Positions 1-8,938 of a stretch of DNA of 64,000 bases are shown piece after piece (the stretch's first letter is position 1; each line of letters begins with the position of its first letter). The position numbers and the translations under genes were made by a program. The stretch lies in NCBI GenBank assembly GCA_017504945.1, contig JAFVQJ010000002.1, positions 62,001 through 126,000 on the forward strand, given 5' to 3'. This DNA is from Clostridia bacterium. Its GTDB lineage: Bacteria > Bacillota > Clostridia > Oscillospirales > RGIG5299. The notes below the pieces were generated by a model, which was not told the DNA's origin, did not search any database, and saw only the letters and a program-made list of their open reading frames with translations.

Positions 1-110
1 GGTGGAAATGTTTACGCTCGGGAAAGGTTTTTAAATGGGTAGTTTTAAAAGCGGGTCCTGCGTTGTAAATGTTTTTCGGGCGGCAAAATATATAAAAAGA
101 AGGGCAAAAA
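1..110. other. unassigned upstream sequence
   Basis: No gene is supported. The bases 2-34 could be the end of an upstream frame ending in TAA. The ribosome binding site of mdh lies at about 99-105. No clear promoter is seen. Confidence 0.3.
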
Positions 111-1052
111 ATGAACAAGATCACCATCATAGGAGCGGGAAGCGTCGGCGCTACCGTTGCCTACACACTCGCGATCCAGGGGGTCGCTTCCGAAATCGTA
201 CTTATCGATATCAACAAGGAGAAGGCGTTCGGCGAGGCGCTCGATATCTATCAGGGCACGCCCTACAGCCACTCCTGTCTCGTATCAGAGGGCGATTACG
301 CTGACGCCGCAGGCTCCGATATCGTAGTCGTAACCTCGGGCGTTGCAAGAAAGCCCGGTCAGTCAAGACTTGATCTTGCACAGACCAACGTTAACATAAT
401 CAAATCCATCGCGCCGCAGATAGTAAAGCATGCGCCCGATGCGATATACGTTATCGTAAGCAATCCCGTTGACGTTCTCACCTATGCGTTTTGTAAATAC
501 TCGGGTCTTCCCGAGAAGCAGATAATCGGCTCGGGTACCATTCTCGATACCTCGCGCTTGCGCGCCTATCTCTCGGAATTTTACGAGATGAATCAGGTAA
601 ACGTCCACGCTTACGTTTTGGGTGAGCACGGCGATTCATCCTTCGTTCCGTGGTCGCTTGCCAATATCTCGAATATTCCGATAGACATTTATCCCTGGGC
701 ACTTGCCGACGATACCAATTTCCCCGTTCTCGATAAGGCTGCGGCTTTAGAGCACGTTAAGAAATCGGGCGGCAAGGTAATTCAGAGCAAGGGCGCTACC
801 TACTACGCCGTTTCGATGTCGGTCTGCCATATATGCAAATGCATACTCACCGGTATCGACACCGCCCTTACCGTTTCCACCATGCTCCACGGCGAATACG
901 GAATCGACGACGTTTGCTTAAGCCTTCTTAACATAGTCGGTAAAAAAGGCGTAAGCAGTAAGATAATCCTTCCCCTTACTCCCGACGAGGTCGAGGCACT
1001 CAAGGCAAGCGCCAAGAACCTTAAAGACGTTATCAACAGCATTGAATTCTAA
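111..1052 (+). CDS. mdh: LDH-fold malate dehydrogenase
   Basis: Predicted NAD-dependent 2-hydroxyacid dehydrogenase of 313 residues, most likely interconverting oxaloacetate and malate in the cytoplasm. The NAD-binding GAGSVG motif is at residues 8-13 and the catalytic LGEHGDSS motif places the proton-relay His at 173, with Asp146 and Arg149 also present. The fold is lactate-dehydrogenase-like. However, the substrate-specificity position (Gln102 in LDH numbering, normally within NQKPGE) is Arg80 within ARKPGQ, which is the malate dehydrogenase signature. It is the first gene of the operon, directly upstream of fumarase, which supports malate as the product. AGAAGGGC precedes the ATG. The promoter is not visible in the 110 bases before it. 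Confidence 0.85.
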   Translation: MNKITIIGAGSVGATVAYTLAIQGVASEIVLIDINKEKAFGEALDIYQGTPYSHSCLVSEGDYADAAGSDIVVVTSGVARKPGQSRLDLAQTNVNIIKSIAPQIVKHAPDAIYVIVSNPVDVLTYAFCKYSGLPEKQIIGSGTILDTSRLRAYLSEFYEMNQVNVHAYVLGEHGDSSFVPWSLANISNIPIDIYPWALADDTNFPVLDKAAALEHVKKSGGKVIQSKGATYYAVSMSVCHICKCILTGIDTALTVSTMLHGEYGIDDVCLSLLNIVGKKGVSSKIILPLTPDEVEALKASAKNLKDVINSIEF

Positions 1053-1095
1053 TGCTTGATCAAATAATTTATAATCTTTGAAAGGAAATCAGATT

Positions 1096-2472
1096 ATGGA
1101 ATATCGTATTGAACATGACTCTATGGGTGAAATGAAGGTCCCTGCCGACAAGCTTTGGGCGGCGCAGACTCAGAGAAGCCGCGAAAACTTCGAAATAGGC
1201 GTCGGCATTGAAACGATGCCTGCCGAGATAATTCACGCCTTCGGAATCCTCAAAAAGGCTGCGGCTGTTGCAAACAACGGATTGAAGCCCGAAAAGATGA
1301 CCGACGAAAAGCTCGAGGGCATCAAAAAGGCTTGCGACGAGGTAATTGCAGGACTTCTTAACGACAACTTCCCCCTCGTAGTATGGCAGACCGGCTCGGG
1401 AACCCAGTCTAATATGAACACCAACGAGGTCATTGCAAACAGAGGAAACCAGATACTCGGCAAAAAGCTCCTCCATCCCAACGACGACGTTAATATGAGC
1501 CAGTCCTCAAACGATACCTTCCCCACCGCAATGCATATCGCAGCGGTTCTGATCATCGAAAATAAGCTCATTCCCGCCGCAAAGACTCTTATCGACACCT
1601 TCAAGCGTCTTGAAGAGGAGAACGAGGGAATAGTAAAGAGCGGAAGAACGCATCTTCAGGATGCAACTCCCATCAAGTTCAGTCAGGAGATAAGCGGCTG
1701 GCGTTCAAGCCTTGAAAAGGACGTTGAGCTTCTCTCTTATGCAGTAAAGCCCCTTTACGAGCTTGCGCTCGGCGGCACCGCGGTAGGTACCGGTCTTAAT
1801 ACTCCCAAGGGATTTTCCGAGGCTGTTGCGGCTGAGGTAGCGAATATCACCGGCAAGCCCTTTATCACCGCGGCAAACAAATTCCACGCCCTTACCTCTA
1901 AGGACGAGCTTGTATTTGCACACGGCGCCATCAAGGCACTTGCCTGCGATATGATGAAGATAGCAAACGACGTGCGTTGGCTCGCATCCGGTCCCAGAGA
2001 CGGTCTTGGAGAGATATTCATTCCCGAGAACGAGCCCGGCTCCTCTATCATGCCCGGCAAGGTAAATCCCACTCAGTGCGAGGCTGTTACCATGGTTGCC
2101 GTTCAGGTAATGGGTAACGACGTTGCCGTCGGTATGGCTGCATCGCAGGGCAACTTCGAGCTTAACGTATTTATGCCCGTTTGTATCTACAATTTCCTTC
2201 AGTCTGCAAGACTTCTCGCAGAAGCAATAATCTCGTTTAACAAAAACTGTGCAGTAGGCATTACCGCAAACAAGGAAAAGATGCATCACAACCTTCACAA
2301 CTCTCTTATGCTCGTTACCGCTTTAAACCCCTACATCGGCTACGAGAACGCTGCAAAGACTGCGAAGAAGGCATATAAAGATAACATTTCTCTTAAGGAA
2401 GCCTGCGTAGAGCTCGGATTCCTTACCGCAGAAAAATTCGACGAAGTATTCCATCCGGAAAAAATGGTTTAA
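1096..2472 (+). CDS. fumC: class II fumarase
   Basis: Fumarate hydratase of the iron-independent class II type (458 residues), interconverting malate and fumarate. The fumarase/aspartase signature [11 protein letters not shown] lies near residue 312, and the N-terminal GTQSNMN and SSNDTFPTA segments are typical of the family. The ATG at 1096 is preferred because AAAGGA lies about 9 bases upstream; an in-frame TTG at 1078 would sit before the ribosome binding site. It lies 43 bases after mdh and 15 bases before hdrB. In this context it supplies fumarate to the reductase encoded at the end of the operon. Confidence 0.95.
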   Translation: MEYRIEHDSMGEMKVPADKLWAAQTQRSRENFEIGVGIETMPAEIIHAFGILKKAAAVANNGLKPEKMTDEKLEGIKKACDEVIAGLLNDNFPLVVWQTGSGTQSNMNTNEVIANRGNQILGKKLLHPNDDVNMSQSSNDTFPTAMHIAAVLIIENKLIPAAKTLIDTFKRLEEENEGIVKSGRTHLQDATPIKFSQEISGWRSSLEKDVELLSYAVKPLYELALGGTAVGTGLNTPKGFSEAVAAEVANITGKPFITAANKFHALTSKDELVFAHGAIKALACDMMKIANDVRWLASGPRDGLGEIFIPENEPGSSIMPGKVNPTQCEAVTMVAVQVMGNDVAVGMAASQGNFELNVFMPVCIYNFLQSARLLAEAIISFNKNCAVGITANKEKMHHNLHNSLMLVTALNPYIGYENAAKTAKKAYKDNISLKEACVELGFLTAEKFDEVFHPEKMV

Positions 2473-2487
2473 ACTGGAGGTCATAAA

Positions 2488-3276
2488 ATGAAAGTCAGCT
2501 ATTTCCCCGGTTGCACTCTTAAGAACAAGGCAAAGGATCTTGACGCTTACGCATACAAGTCCGCCGAAGCTTTGGGCGTAACCCTGGAGGAGATCGAGAA
2601 TTGGCAGTGCTGCGGCGGTGTTTTCACCACCTCCAAGGACGAAATTGCCACAAAGCTCTCTTCGGTGCGCGCTCTTAAGGCGGCAAACGATAAGGGTCAG
2701 CCTCTCGTATCGGTATGCTCGGCGTGCCACAACGTTATAAAGCAGACCAATTATGCGATGCAGACCGATAAGGATTTCGCGTTTAAGGTAAACAACTATC
2801 TCAAGGAGGACGGTCCCTACAACGGCGAGACCGAGGTGCTTCACTTCCTCGAGCTCCTTCGCGATAAGATAGGATTTGACACCGTTAAGGAAAAGGTAGT
2901 AAACTCCTTAAAGGGCAAGAAGATAGCGGCTTACTACGGCTGCCTTCTCTTAAGACCCGGCAAGGTAATGAGAATGGACGATCCCGAGAATCCCACCATT
3001 ATGGAGGATCTCATTAAGGCGCTCGGAGCAGAACCGGTCGTTTTTGCAAACAGAAACGAGTGCTGCGGCGGATACGTTTCGATGGAAAGTCCCGCTCTTG
3101 CAGCAAAGAAATCGAATGCCGTTGTTGAGAACGCAAAGGCAAAGGGCGCCGATATGATAATCACCGCCTGCCCCCTTTGCCGTTATAATCTCGTTAAGAA
3201 CGGTGCCGATATTCCCGTTGTTTATTTCACAGAGCTTCTTGCCGAGGCTCTTGGAGTAAAGGAGGATAACAAATGA
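2488..3276 (+). CDS. hdrB: HdrB-like heterodisulfide reductase subunit B
   Basis: A 262-residue protein with two complete cysteine-rich CCG domains. The first has PGC near residue 8, WQCCGG near 40 and CSACH near 77. The second has YGC near 151, NECCGG near 191 and CPLC near 230. These motifs bind the two noncubane [4Fe-4S] clusters that reduce disulfides in methanogen heterodisulfide reductase. In this bacterium the substrate is unknown; a low-molecular-weight disulfide, a protein disulfide, or direct electron transfer to the neighbouring fumarate reductase are possible. GGAGG precedes the start. It overlaps hdrC by ATGA. Confidence 0.85.
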   Translation: MKVSYFPGCTLKNKAKDLDAYAYKSAEALGVTLEEIENWQCCGGVFTTSKDEIATKLSSVRALKAANDKGQPLVSVCSACHNVIKQTNYAMQTDKDFAFKVNNYLKEDGPYNGETEVLHFLELLRDKIGFDTVKEKVVNSLKGKKIAAYYGCLLLRPGKVMRMDDPENPTIMEDLIKALGAEPVVFANRNECCGGYVSMESPALAAKKSNAVVENAKAKGADMIITACPLCRYNLVKNGADIPVVYFTELLAEALGVKEDNK

Positions 3277-3662
3277 GCCATAATTCCAATCTTCAGGACG
3301 ATATTATCCGAATGAGCGGAGTAAATCCGAGAAAATGCATGCGCTGCGGCAAATGCTCGGCTACCTGCCCCGCCTACGACGAGATGGAATATCATCCTCA
3401 TCAGTTCGTAAATATGGTTGAGAACGGCGATATCGAGCCGCTTCTCAAATCAGAGTCTTTATACAGATGCCTTTCCTGCTTCGCCTGCATCGAGAGATGT
3501 CCCAGAAGCGTTGAGCCCGCAAAGCTCGTTGAGGCGGTAAGACTCGCGGTCATAAGACAGCAGGGTGCAAACAGAATGAAGCCCGAGGACGTTGCCGCGA
3601 TAGCGGATGACGAAACTCCCCAGCAGCTTCTCGTGAGCGCCTTCAGAAAATACAGCAAATAA
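3273..3662 (+). CDS. hdrC: HdrC-like iron-sulfur subunit
   Basis: Small ferredoxin-like protein of 129 residues with two [4Fe-4S] motifs, CMRCGKCSATCP (about residue 22) and CLSCFACIERCP (about residue 67). This matches HdrC, the electron wire between HdrA and HdrB. It overlaps the hdrB stop by four bases and is followed 14 bases later by hdrA, the same subunit set as in methanogens, here in BCA order. No transmembrane segment is visible, so the complex should be soluble. Confidence 0.85.
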   Translation: MSHNSNLQDDIIRMSGVNPRKCMRCGKCSATCPAYDEMEYHPHQFVNMVENGDIEPLLKSESLYRCLSCFACIERCPRSVEPAKLVEAVRLAVIRQQGANRMKPEDVAAIADDETPQQLLVSAFRKYSK

Positions 3663-3676
3663 GGAGGAAAAGACAA

Positions 3677-5671
3677 GTGCAGAGAATTGGTGTTTTTGTT
3701 TGTTGGTGCGGAAGCAACATCGCAGGAACAGTTGACGTTCACGCGGTAGCCGAGGCGTTAAAGCTTGAGCCCGGCGTAGTCTTTTCTACCGACTATCAGT
3801 ATATGTGCTCGCAGGCAGGTCAGAATATTATAAAGGAAGCCATTGCCGAGCATAAGCTTACGGGAATAGTTGTTTGCTCATGCTCTCCCCGTATGCACGA
3901 GGCAACCTTCAGAAAGACGGCTGCCGCCGCAGGTCTTAATCCCTATATGGTTGAGATCGCAAATATCCGCGAGCAGTGCTCATGGGTACATAAGGATATG
4001 CCCATAGGAACCGAGAAGGCTATTATTTTGGGTAAAGCCGCAATAGCCAAGGTAAACCTCAATGCTCCCCTTACTCCCGGCGAGTCCCCCGTAACCAAGA
4101 GAGCCTTGGTGATCGGCGGCGGTATCGCCGGTATTCAGACCGCTCTTGACATTGCCGACGCGGGCTTCCCCGTTGACATAGTTGAGAAAAAGCCCACCAT
4201 CGGCGGTAAGATGGCACAGCTCGATAAGACCTTCCCCACCCTCGACTGCGCCGCATGTATCCTTACCCCCAAAATGGTTGACGTTGCACAGCACGATAAG
4301 ATAAGGATCTTCTCTTACAGCGAGGTTACCGAGGTAAAGGGCTTTGTCGGTAACTTCGACGTTAAAATAAAGAAGCATGCAAGATACGTTAAAGAGGACG
4401 TTTGCACCGGCTGCGGAGACTGCGTTAGCAAATGCCCCATGAAGAAGGTTCCCAACGAGTTCAATCTCGGAATGGATAACCGCCACGCTATCTACATTCC
4501 CTTCGCACAGGCAGTTCCGAAGGTCGCAACCATCGACCCCAACGCCTGCAATATGATAAAGAACGGCAAATGCGGTCTTTGCGCAAAGGTCTGCACCGCA
4601 GGTGCTATCGACTACACCCAGAAGGACGAATTTATCGAGGAAAAATACGGCGCAATAGTAGTTGCAACCGGATATAACCACATCAGCATGGATAAATTCG
4701 ACGAATTTGCTTATAATCAGTCTAAGGACGTTATCACCTCTCTCGAGTTTGAAAGACTTACCAACGCCGCAGGTCCCACCGCAGGTAAGCTTCTCCGTCC
4801 CTCCGACGGCGTTCATCCCCATACCATCGTTTTCGTACAGTGCGTTGGCTCCAGATGCGACGCCTGCGCCGAAAAGGGCAAGGAATACTGCTCCAAGATA
4901 TGCTGTATGTATACCGCGAAGCACGCAATGCTCACGAGAGATAAATATCCCGATACCGACGTTTACGTTTTCTATATCGACGTGCGTACCCCCGGCAAGA
5001 ACTTTGATGAGTTCTATCGCCGCGCAGTTGAGGAATACGGCGTACATTATATAAAGGGTATGGTCGGTAAGGTAGTGCCCGAGGGCAACAAGCTCAAGGT
5101 TCAGGCATCCGACCTGCTTTCAAATAAGCAGCTTCATATCGACGCTGACCTCGTTGTTCTTGCCGCGGCTATCGAGCCCGACAAGTCGGCACGTCCCTTG
5201 GCTACTATGCTCACAGCAAGCATGGATACCAACGATTTCTTCACCGAGGCTCATCCCAAGCTCCGTCCCGTAGAGAGTCCCACCGCAGGCGTATTCCTTT
5301 CGGGCGCTTGCCAGGGCCCCAAGGACATTCCCGAGACCGTTTCTCAGGCAGGAGCCGCCGCCTCGAAGGTTATCGGCCTTCTTGCCAAGGATAAGCTCAC
5401 CGGCAACCCCTGTATCGCTCATTCCGACGAGATGATGTGTAACGGCTGCTCCTCCTGCGAGAGAGTTTGTCCCTACGGCGCAATCACCTACGTTGATAAA
5501 GAGTTCCGTATGCCCGACAGAACCACTGCAATAAGAAGAGTTGCTTCTGTAAATCCCGCCGTATGTCAGGGCTGCGGCGCATGTACCGTTGCCTGCCCCT
5601 CCGGCGCTATGGACCTTAAGGGCTTTGCAACGAGCCAGATAATTGCGGAGGTAGATGCAATATGCAAATGA
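3677..5671 (+). CDS. hdrA: HdrA-like FAD/iron-sulfur subunit
   Basis: Flavoprotein core of a heterodisulfide-reductase-type complex (664 residues). It starts with GTG at 3677, supported by AAGGAGG at 3661. The N-terminal region has the CxCG and CSCSPRMHE segments that bind the HdrA-specific cluster. The FAD dinucleotide motif GGGIAG is at 147-152, followed by the conserved LDCAAC segment near 189. Two cluster motifs follow at 243-253 (CTGCGDCVSKC) and 291-306, and a C-terminal two-cluster ferredoxin domain begins near residue 585 (CNGCSSC, CQGCGAC). In characterised HdrA proteins this FAD performs electron bifurcation; that role here is inferred. The stop overlaps the start of the next gene. 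Confidence 0.9.
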   Translation: MQRIGVFVCWCGSNIAGTVDVHAVAEALKLEPGVVFSTDYQYMCSQAGQNIIKEAIAEHKLTGIVVCSCSPRMHEATFRKTAAAAGLNPYMVEIANIREQCSWVHKDMPIGTEKAIILGKAAIAKVNLNAPLTPGESPVTKRALVIGGGIAGIQTALDIADAGFPVDIVEKKPTIGGKMAQLDKTFPTLDCAACILTPKMVDVAQHDKIRIFSYSEVTEVKGFVGNFDVKIKKHARYVKEDVCTGCGDCVSKCPMKKVPNEFNLGMDNRHAIYIPFAQAVPKVATIDPNACNMIKNGKCGLCAKVCTAGAIDYTQKDEFIEEKYGAIVVATGYNHISMDKFDEFAYNQSKDVITSLEFERLTNAAGPTAGKLLRPSDGVHPHTIVFVQCVGSRCDACAEKGKEYCSKICCMYTAKHAMLTRDKYPDTDVYVFYIDVRTPGKNFDEFYRRAVEEYGVHYIKGMVGKVVPEGNKLKVQASDLLSNKQLHIDADLVVLAAAIEPDKSARPLATMLTASMDTNDFFTEAHPKLRPVESPTAGVFLSGACQGPKDIPETVSQAGAAASKVIGLLAKDKLTGNPCIAHSDEMMCNGCSSCERVCPYGAITYVDKEFRMPDRTTAIRRVASVNPAVCQGCGACTVACPSGAMDLKGFATSQIIAEVDAICK

Positions 5672-6096
5672 ATGAACACAAGCCTTTAATAGTTGCATTC
5701 TGCTGCAACTGGTGCTCCTATGCGGGCGCCGACCTTGCGGGCAACAACCGTCTTAACTATCCCGCAGAGGTCAAGATAATCCGCGTTCCCTGCTCCTGCC
5801 GCGTTAACCCGATGTTTATACTGCGCGCTTTCCAGAGAGGAGCCGACGGCGTTATCATCTGCGGATGTCACCCCGGCGATTGCCACTACACCTCGGGTAA
5901 CTATTACACCCGTCGCCGTATGGCAATGCTCTTCTCAATGCTCGATTACCTCGGCATTGAAAAGGAAAGAACCCGCGTTGAGTGGGTATCGGCTGCAGAG
6001 GGCGCAAAATTTGCCGCAACGATGAACGATTTCGTTGCAACCGTTACGGCACTCGGTGAAAACAAGAGATTGGAGGATCTGAGATGCAAAAAATAA
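5662..6096 (+). CDS. flxD: MvhD/FlxD-type [2Fe-2S] protein
   Basis: A 144-residue protein of the hydrogenase iron-sulfur subunit (MvhD) family, recognised by CNWCSY near residue 15, CSCR near 47 and CGCHPGDCHY near 70. In MvhADG-HdrABC and in FlxABCD-HdrABC this subunit passes electrons from the hydrogenase or NADH dehydrogenase module to HdrA. No hydrogenase subunits are present here, so the FlxD role fits. The ATG at 5662 has GGAGG 10 bases upstream; a second ATG at 5668 is possible. It overlaps hdrA by 10 bases. Confidence 0.85.
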   Translation: MQMNEHKPLIVAFCCNWCSYAGADLAGNNRLNYPAEVKIIRVPCSCRVNPMFILRAFQRGADGVIICGCHPGDCHYTSGNYYTRRRMAMLFSMLDYLGIEKERTRVEWVSAAEGAKFAATMNDFVATVTALGENKRLEDLRCKK

Positions 6097-7079
6097 CTAA
6101 AAATCAGCTTTTGGATAAGGCGGCTGAGCTTCTCGATAACGGTACCGTTACCGCGGTGCTCGGTTGGCAGAAGGGTGAGTTCGATTACGACGTAACTCCC
6201 GCATTATTCGAAAATAAAGAGGAGCTTTTCGCAAACTTCGTATGGAACGATTTTTGCGGCGCAAACTTCTCAAAATATCTTATAAAGCACACCCGCAAGG
6301 TCGAGGGAAAAATTCTCGTTTTCTTAAAGCCCTGCGATACCTACAGCTTTAACCAGCTTCTCACCGAGCATCGCTTCGACAGAGAAAAGGTCTATGCAGT
6401 CGGAATTCCCTGCGAGGGCATGGCTGATATAGATAAGGTAAAGGCAATAGTAGGCGACGGCATCTCGTCCATTGACTGCGGCGAAAAAATAAAGGTTACC
6501 ACAATTTACGCCGACGCCGCCGTTGAAATAGACGGCAAGGACGTTTTGGAGGGCCGTTGCGAGAGCTGCAAGAGCAAAAAGCACGTTGCTTACGACGAGC
6601 TCCTCGGCGAAGAGGGCGACGTTTTGGATTCCAACCGCTTTGACGAGGTCGCACGCCTTGAGGCAATGACTCCCGACGAGCGCTTTGCCTTCTGGCAGAA
6701 CGAGCTTTCACGTTGCATCCGTTGCAACGCCTGCCGCGACGTTTGCCCCGCCTGCACCTGCGAGAAATGCGTTTTCGGAAACCCCAAATCAGGCGTTGAA
6801 AACAAATCTCCCGCAAACAGCTTTGAAGAAAAGATGTTTCACATTATAAGAGCGTTCCACGTTGCAGGTCGTTGCACCGACTGCGGCGAATGCTCGAGAG
6901 TTTGCCCCCAGAACATTCCGCTTCATCTCCTTAACAGAAAGTTTATTAAGGATATGAACGAGTGCTACGGTGAATATCAGGCAGGCGCAGAGGTCGGCTC
7001 TCGCGCTCCGCTTGTAAACTACACTACCGAGGACCTCGAGCCCGGCGAGGTATTTGACAGGAGGGATACCGATGCGTAA
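6084..7079 (+). CDS. flxC: FlxC-like iron-sulfur protein
   Basis: Iron-sulfur protein of 331 residues related to the FlxC/FrhB-like subunits that accompany HdrABC. The N-terminal 200 residues contain KPCDTYSFNQL and GIPCEGM, typical of the coenzyme F420 hydrogenase beta-like fold, then a CESC pair. The C-terminal half has a dense cysteine segment CIRCNACRDVCPACTCEKC (about residue 212) and CTDCGECSRVCP (about 266), consistent with two [4Fe-4S] clusters. The gene overlaps both neighbours, so it is translationally coupled. Which small electron carrier it contacts cannot be read from sequence. Confidence 0.7.
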   Translation: MQKITKNQLLDKAAELLDNGTVTAVLGWQKGEFDYDVTPALFENKEELFANFVWNDFCGANFSKYLIKHTRKVEGKILVFLKPCDTYSFNQLLTEHRFDREKVYAVGIPCEGMADIDKVKAIVGDGISSIDCGEKIKVTTIYADAAVEIDGKDVLEGRCESCKSKKHVAYDELLGEEGDVLDSNRFDEVARLEAMTPDERFAFWQNELSRCIRCNACRDVCPACTCEKCVFGNPKSGVENKSPANSFEEKMFHIIRAFHVAGRCTDCGECSRVCPQNIPLHLLNRKFIKDMNECYGEYQAGAEVGSRAPLVNYTTEDLEPGEVFDRRDTDA

Positions 7080-8097
7080 ATGTTCGTTAGATAAGCTTCA
7101 GTCGGTATTTGCCGCTGTAAATGAAAAAATGCCCATTTATCTCCCCGCAAACGGAAGCGACGGCAAGGCCGTCTACACCAAGTGGGCAGAGGGCGTTGAG
7201 CTTTCGGATTCGCTTAATACCGTAAGAAGCCCCAAGGATTTCTTCTTCCCCCAGACCGAGAATATGATGGAATTCAAGACCGAGGGAAAGACCATTGAGA
7301 TAATCGACGTGCGCGACGAAAAAGAGGATTTCGTTATTTTCGGAGTCCGCGCCTGCGACGTAAAGAGCTTTGAGATACTCGACAGAGTATTTCTTACAGA
7401 TCCCGTTGACAGCTTCTACGCTTCACGCCGTGAGCACGGAATAATCGTTGCCATGGCTTGCACCAAGCCCTCCGAGACCTGCTTCTGTCAGACCTTCGGA
7501 ATTGATGCAACCGAGCCTATGGGCGACGTTTCGGCTTGGAAGACCGATAAAGAGATCTTCTTTAAGGCAAACACCGAGAAGGGCGAAGCCTTTATGAAGG
7601 CCATAGAGGCTCTTACCGAGGACGCCGACACCAAAGAGGTAGAGGCACAGAAGGAAGCAACCAAGAAGATACTTAAGAAGCTTCCTCTCGCAGAGCTTGA
7701 CACCAAGGCTTTCGGCGGCGGCAAAACGAGTGAGTTCTTCAATCATCCCGCTTGGGCGGAGCTTTCCGAATCCTGCCTCGGCTGCGGAACCTGCACCTTC
7801 GTTTGCCCCACCTGCCAGTGCTACGATATTAAGGATTTCAACACCGGCAAGGGCGTTATCCGCTTCAGATGCTGGGATTCCTGTATGTATTCCGATTTTA
7901 CGAGAATGGCACACGGCAACAACCGTAATTCGCAGAAGGAACGCTTCCGTCAGCGCTTTATGCATAAGCTCGTTTACTATCCCGAGAACAACGAGGGAAT
8001 ATTCGGCTGCGTAGGCTGCGGCAGATGTCTTTCCAAATGCCCCATTTCAATGAATATAGTTAAGGTAATGAAGAAGATAGGAGGGGAAACGAAATGA
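7072..8097 (+). CDS. flxB: FlxB/AsrA-like iron-sulfur protein
   Basis: Protein of 341 residues with a C-terminal two-cluster ferredoxin domain: CLGCGTCTFVCPTCQC near residue 236 and CVGCGRCLSKCP near 315. Between them is a RCWDSCMYSDFTRMA segment, and the N-terminal half contains VRACDVKSFEILDRVF. This layout is that of anaerobic sulfite reductase subunit A (AsrA) and FlxB. The ATG at 7072 is chosen because GAGGG lies 7 bases upstream; an upstream in-frame start at 7054 has no site. It overlaps flxC by 8 bases and flxA by 4. No catalytic sulfite reductase subunit is present, so a purely electron-transfer role is inferred. Confidence 0.75.
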   Translation: MRKCSLDKLQSVFAAVNEKMPIYLPANGSDGKAVYTKWAEGVELSDSLNTVRSPKDFFFPQTENMMEFKTEGKTIEIIDVRDEKEDFVIFGVRACDVKSFEILDRVFLTDPVDSFYASRREHGIIVAMACTKPSETCFCQTFGIDATEPMGDVSAWKTDKEIFFKANTEKGEAFMKAIEALTEDADTKEVEAQKEATKKILKKLPLAELDTKAFGGGKTSEFFNHPAWAELSESCLGCGTCTFVCPTCQCYDIKDFNTGKGVIRFRCWDSCMYSDFTRMAHGNNRNSQKERFRQRFMHKLVYYPENNEGIFGCVGCGRCLSKCPISMNIVKVMKKIGGETK

Positions 8098-8927
8098 TGA
8101 TGGAAGAAACCTTGATTCCCAAAATCGGCGTTATAACCGACGTCCGTCAGGACACCCCCGATATCAAGACCTTCAGAGTAGTAACTCCCGAGGGCAAAAA
8201 AGCTTTTGACCACCGTCCCGGACAGTGCGCGATGCTTTCCATTCCCGGCGTAGGTGAGGCAATGTTCTCAATTACCTCCTCTCCCACGAACACCGAATTT
8301 ATGGAATTCTCCATTAAGAAGTGCGGCTGCGTTACCGAATGGCTCCATCAGGCAGAGGTCGGTCAGCAGATCACCATAAGAGGACCCTACGGAAATCCCT
8401 TCCCCGTCGACGAGGTATTCGCAGGCCACAATATGCTCTTCGTAGCAGGCGGCGTAGGTCTTGCGCCTCTTCGCTCGGTAATCAACTACTGCCGTCACTA
8501 CCGTGACCGCTACGGCAAGATAGATATCGTTTACGGCTCCAGAAGTAAGGACGATCTTCTTGACTACAAGGAGATAATCGACGAGTGGATGACCGATGCG
8601 GGCGTTAACGTACACCTCACCATCGACCGCGAGCAAGAGGATTGGGACGGTCACGTCGGCTTCGTTCCCAACTACGTTAAAGAGCTCAATTTCGATACCG
8701 AAAATAAGATAGCAGTCCTTTGCGGACCGCCTATAATGATCAAATTCACTCTTGAAGGCCTTAAGGCTCTCGGCTTTAAGGAAACGCAGGTCTACACCAC
8801 CCTCGAGCTTCGCATGAAGTGCGGCGTAGGTAAGTGCGGACGCTGCAACGTAGGCTCAAAATATGTATGTAAAGACGGACCGGTATTCCGCCTCGATCAG
8901 CTCGACGCACTGCCGGATGAGTATTAA
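8094..8927 (+). CDS. flxA: FlxA/AsrB-like NAD(P)H-oxidising flavoprotein
   Basis: Ferredoxin-NADP reductase-like protein of 277 residues. The FAD-binding region contains MFSITSSP and GPYGNPFP, the nucleotide domain has GGVGLAPLRSV near residue 123, and a C-terminal [2Fe-2S] motif (CGVGKCGRC, then a further Cys) lies near residue 242. The arrangement matches AsrB, PyrK and FlxA. It would be the NADH entry point of the HdrABC-Flx complex. GGAGGGG precedes the start; three consecutive ATG codons (8094, 8097, 8100) make the exact start ambiguous. NADH versus NADPH preference cannot be decided here. Confidence 0.8.
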   Translation: MMMEETLIPKIGVITDVRQDTPDIKTFRVVTPEGKKAFDHRPGQCAMLSIPGVGEAMFSITSSPTNTEFMEFSIKKCGCVTEWLHQAEVGQQITIRGPYGNPFPVDEVFAGHNMLFVAGGVGLAPLRSVINYCRHYRDRYGKIDIVYGSRSKDDLLDYKEIIDEWMTDAGVNVHLTIDREQEDWDGHVGFVPNYVKELNFDTENKIAVLCGPPIMIKFTLEGLKALGFKETQVYTTLELRMKCGVGKCGRCNVGSKYVCKDGPVFRLDQLDALPDEY

Positions 8928-8938
8928 GGAGAATTGTT

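Noticed and set aside
111-1052. Annotation as L-lactate dehydrogenase
   Set aside because: The specificity residue is Arg, not Gln, and the neighbours are fumarase and fumarate reductase; malate dehydrogenase fits better.
3980-5047. Long open frame (355 residues) on the minus strand opposite hdrA
   Set aside because: It is fully inside a gene with clear Fe-S and FAD motifs, its translation shows no domain, and it has no ribosome binding site; it results from codon bias.
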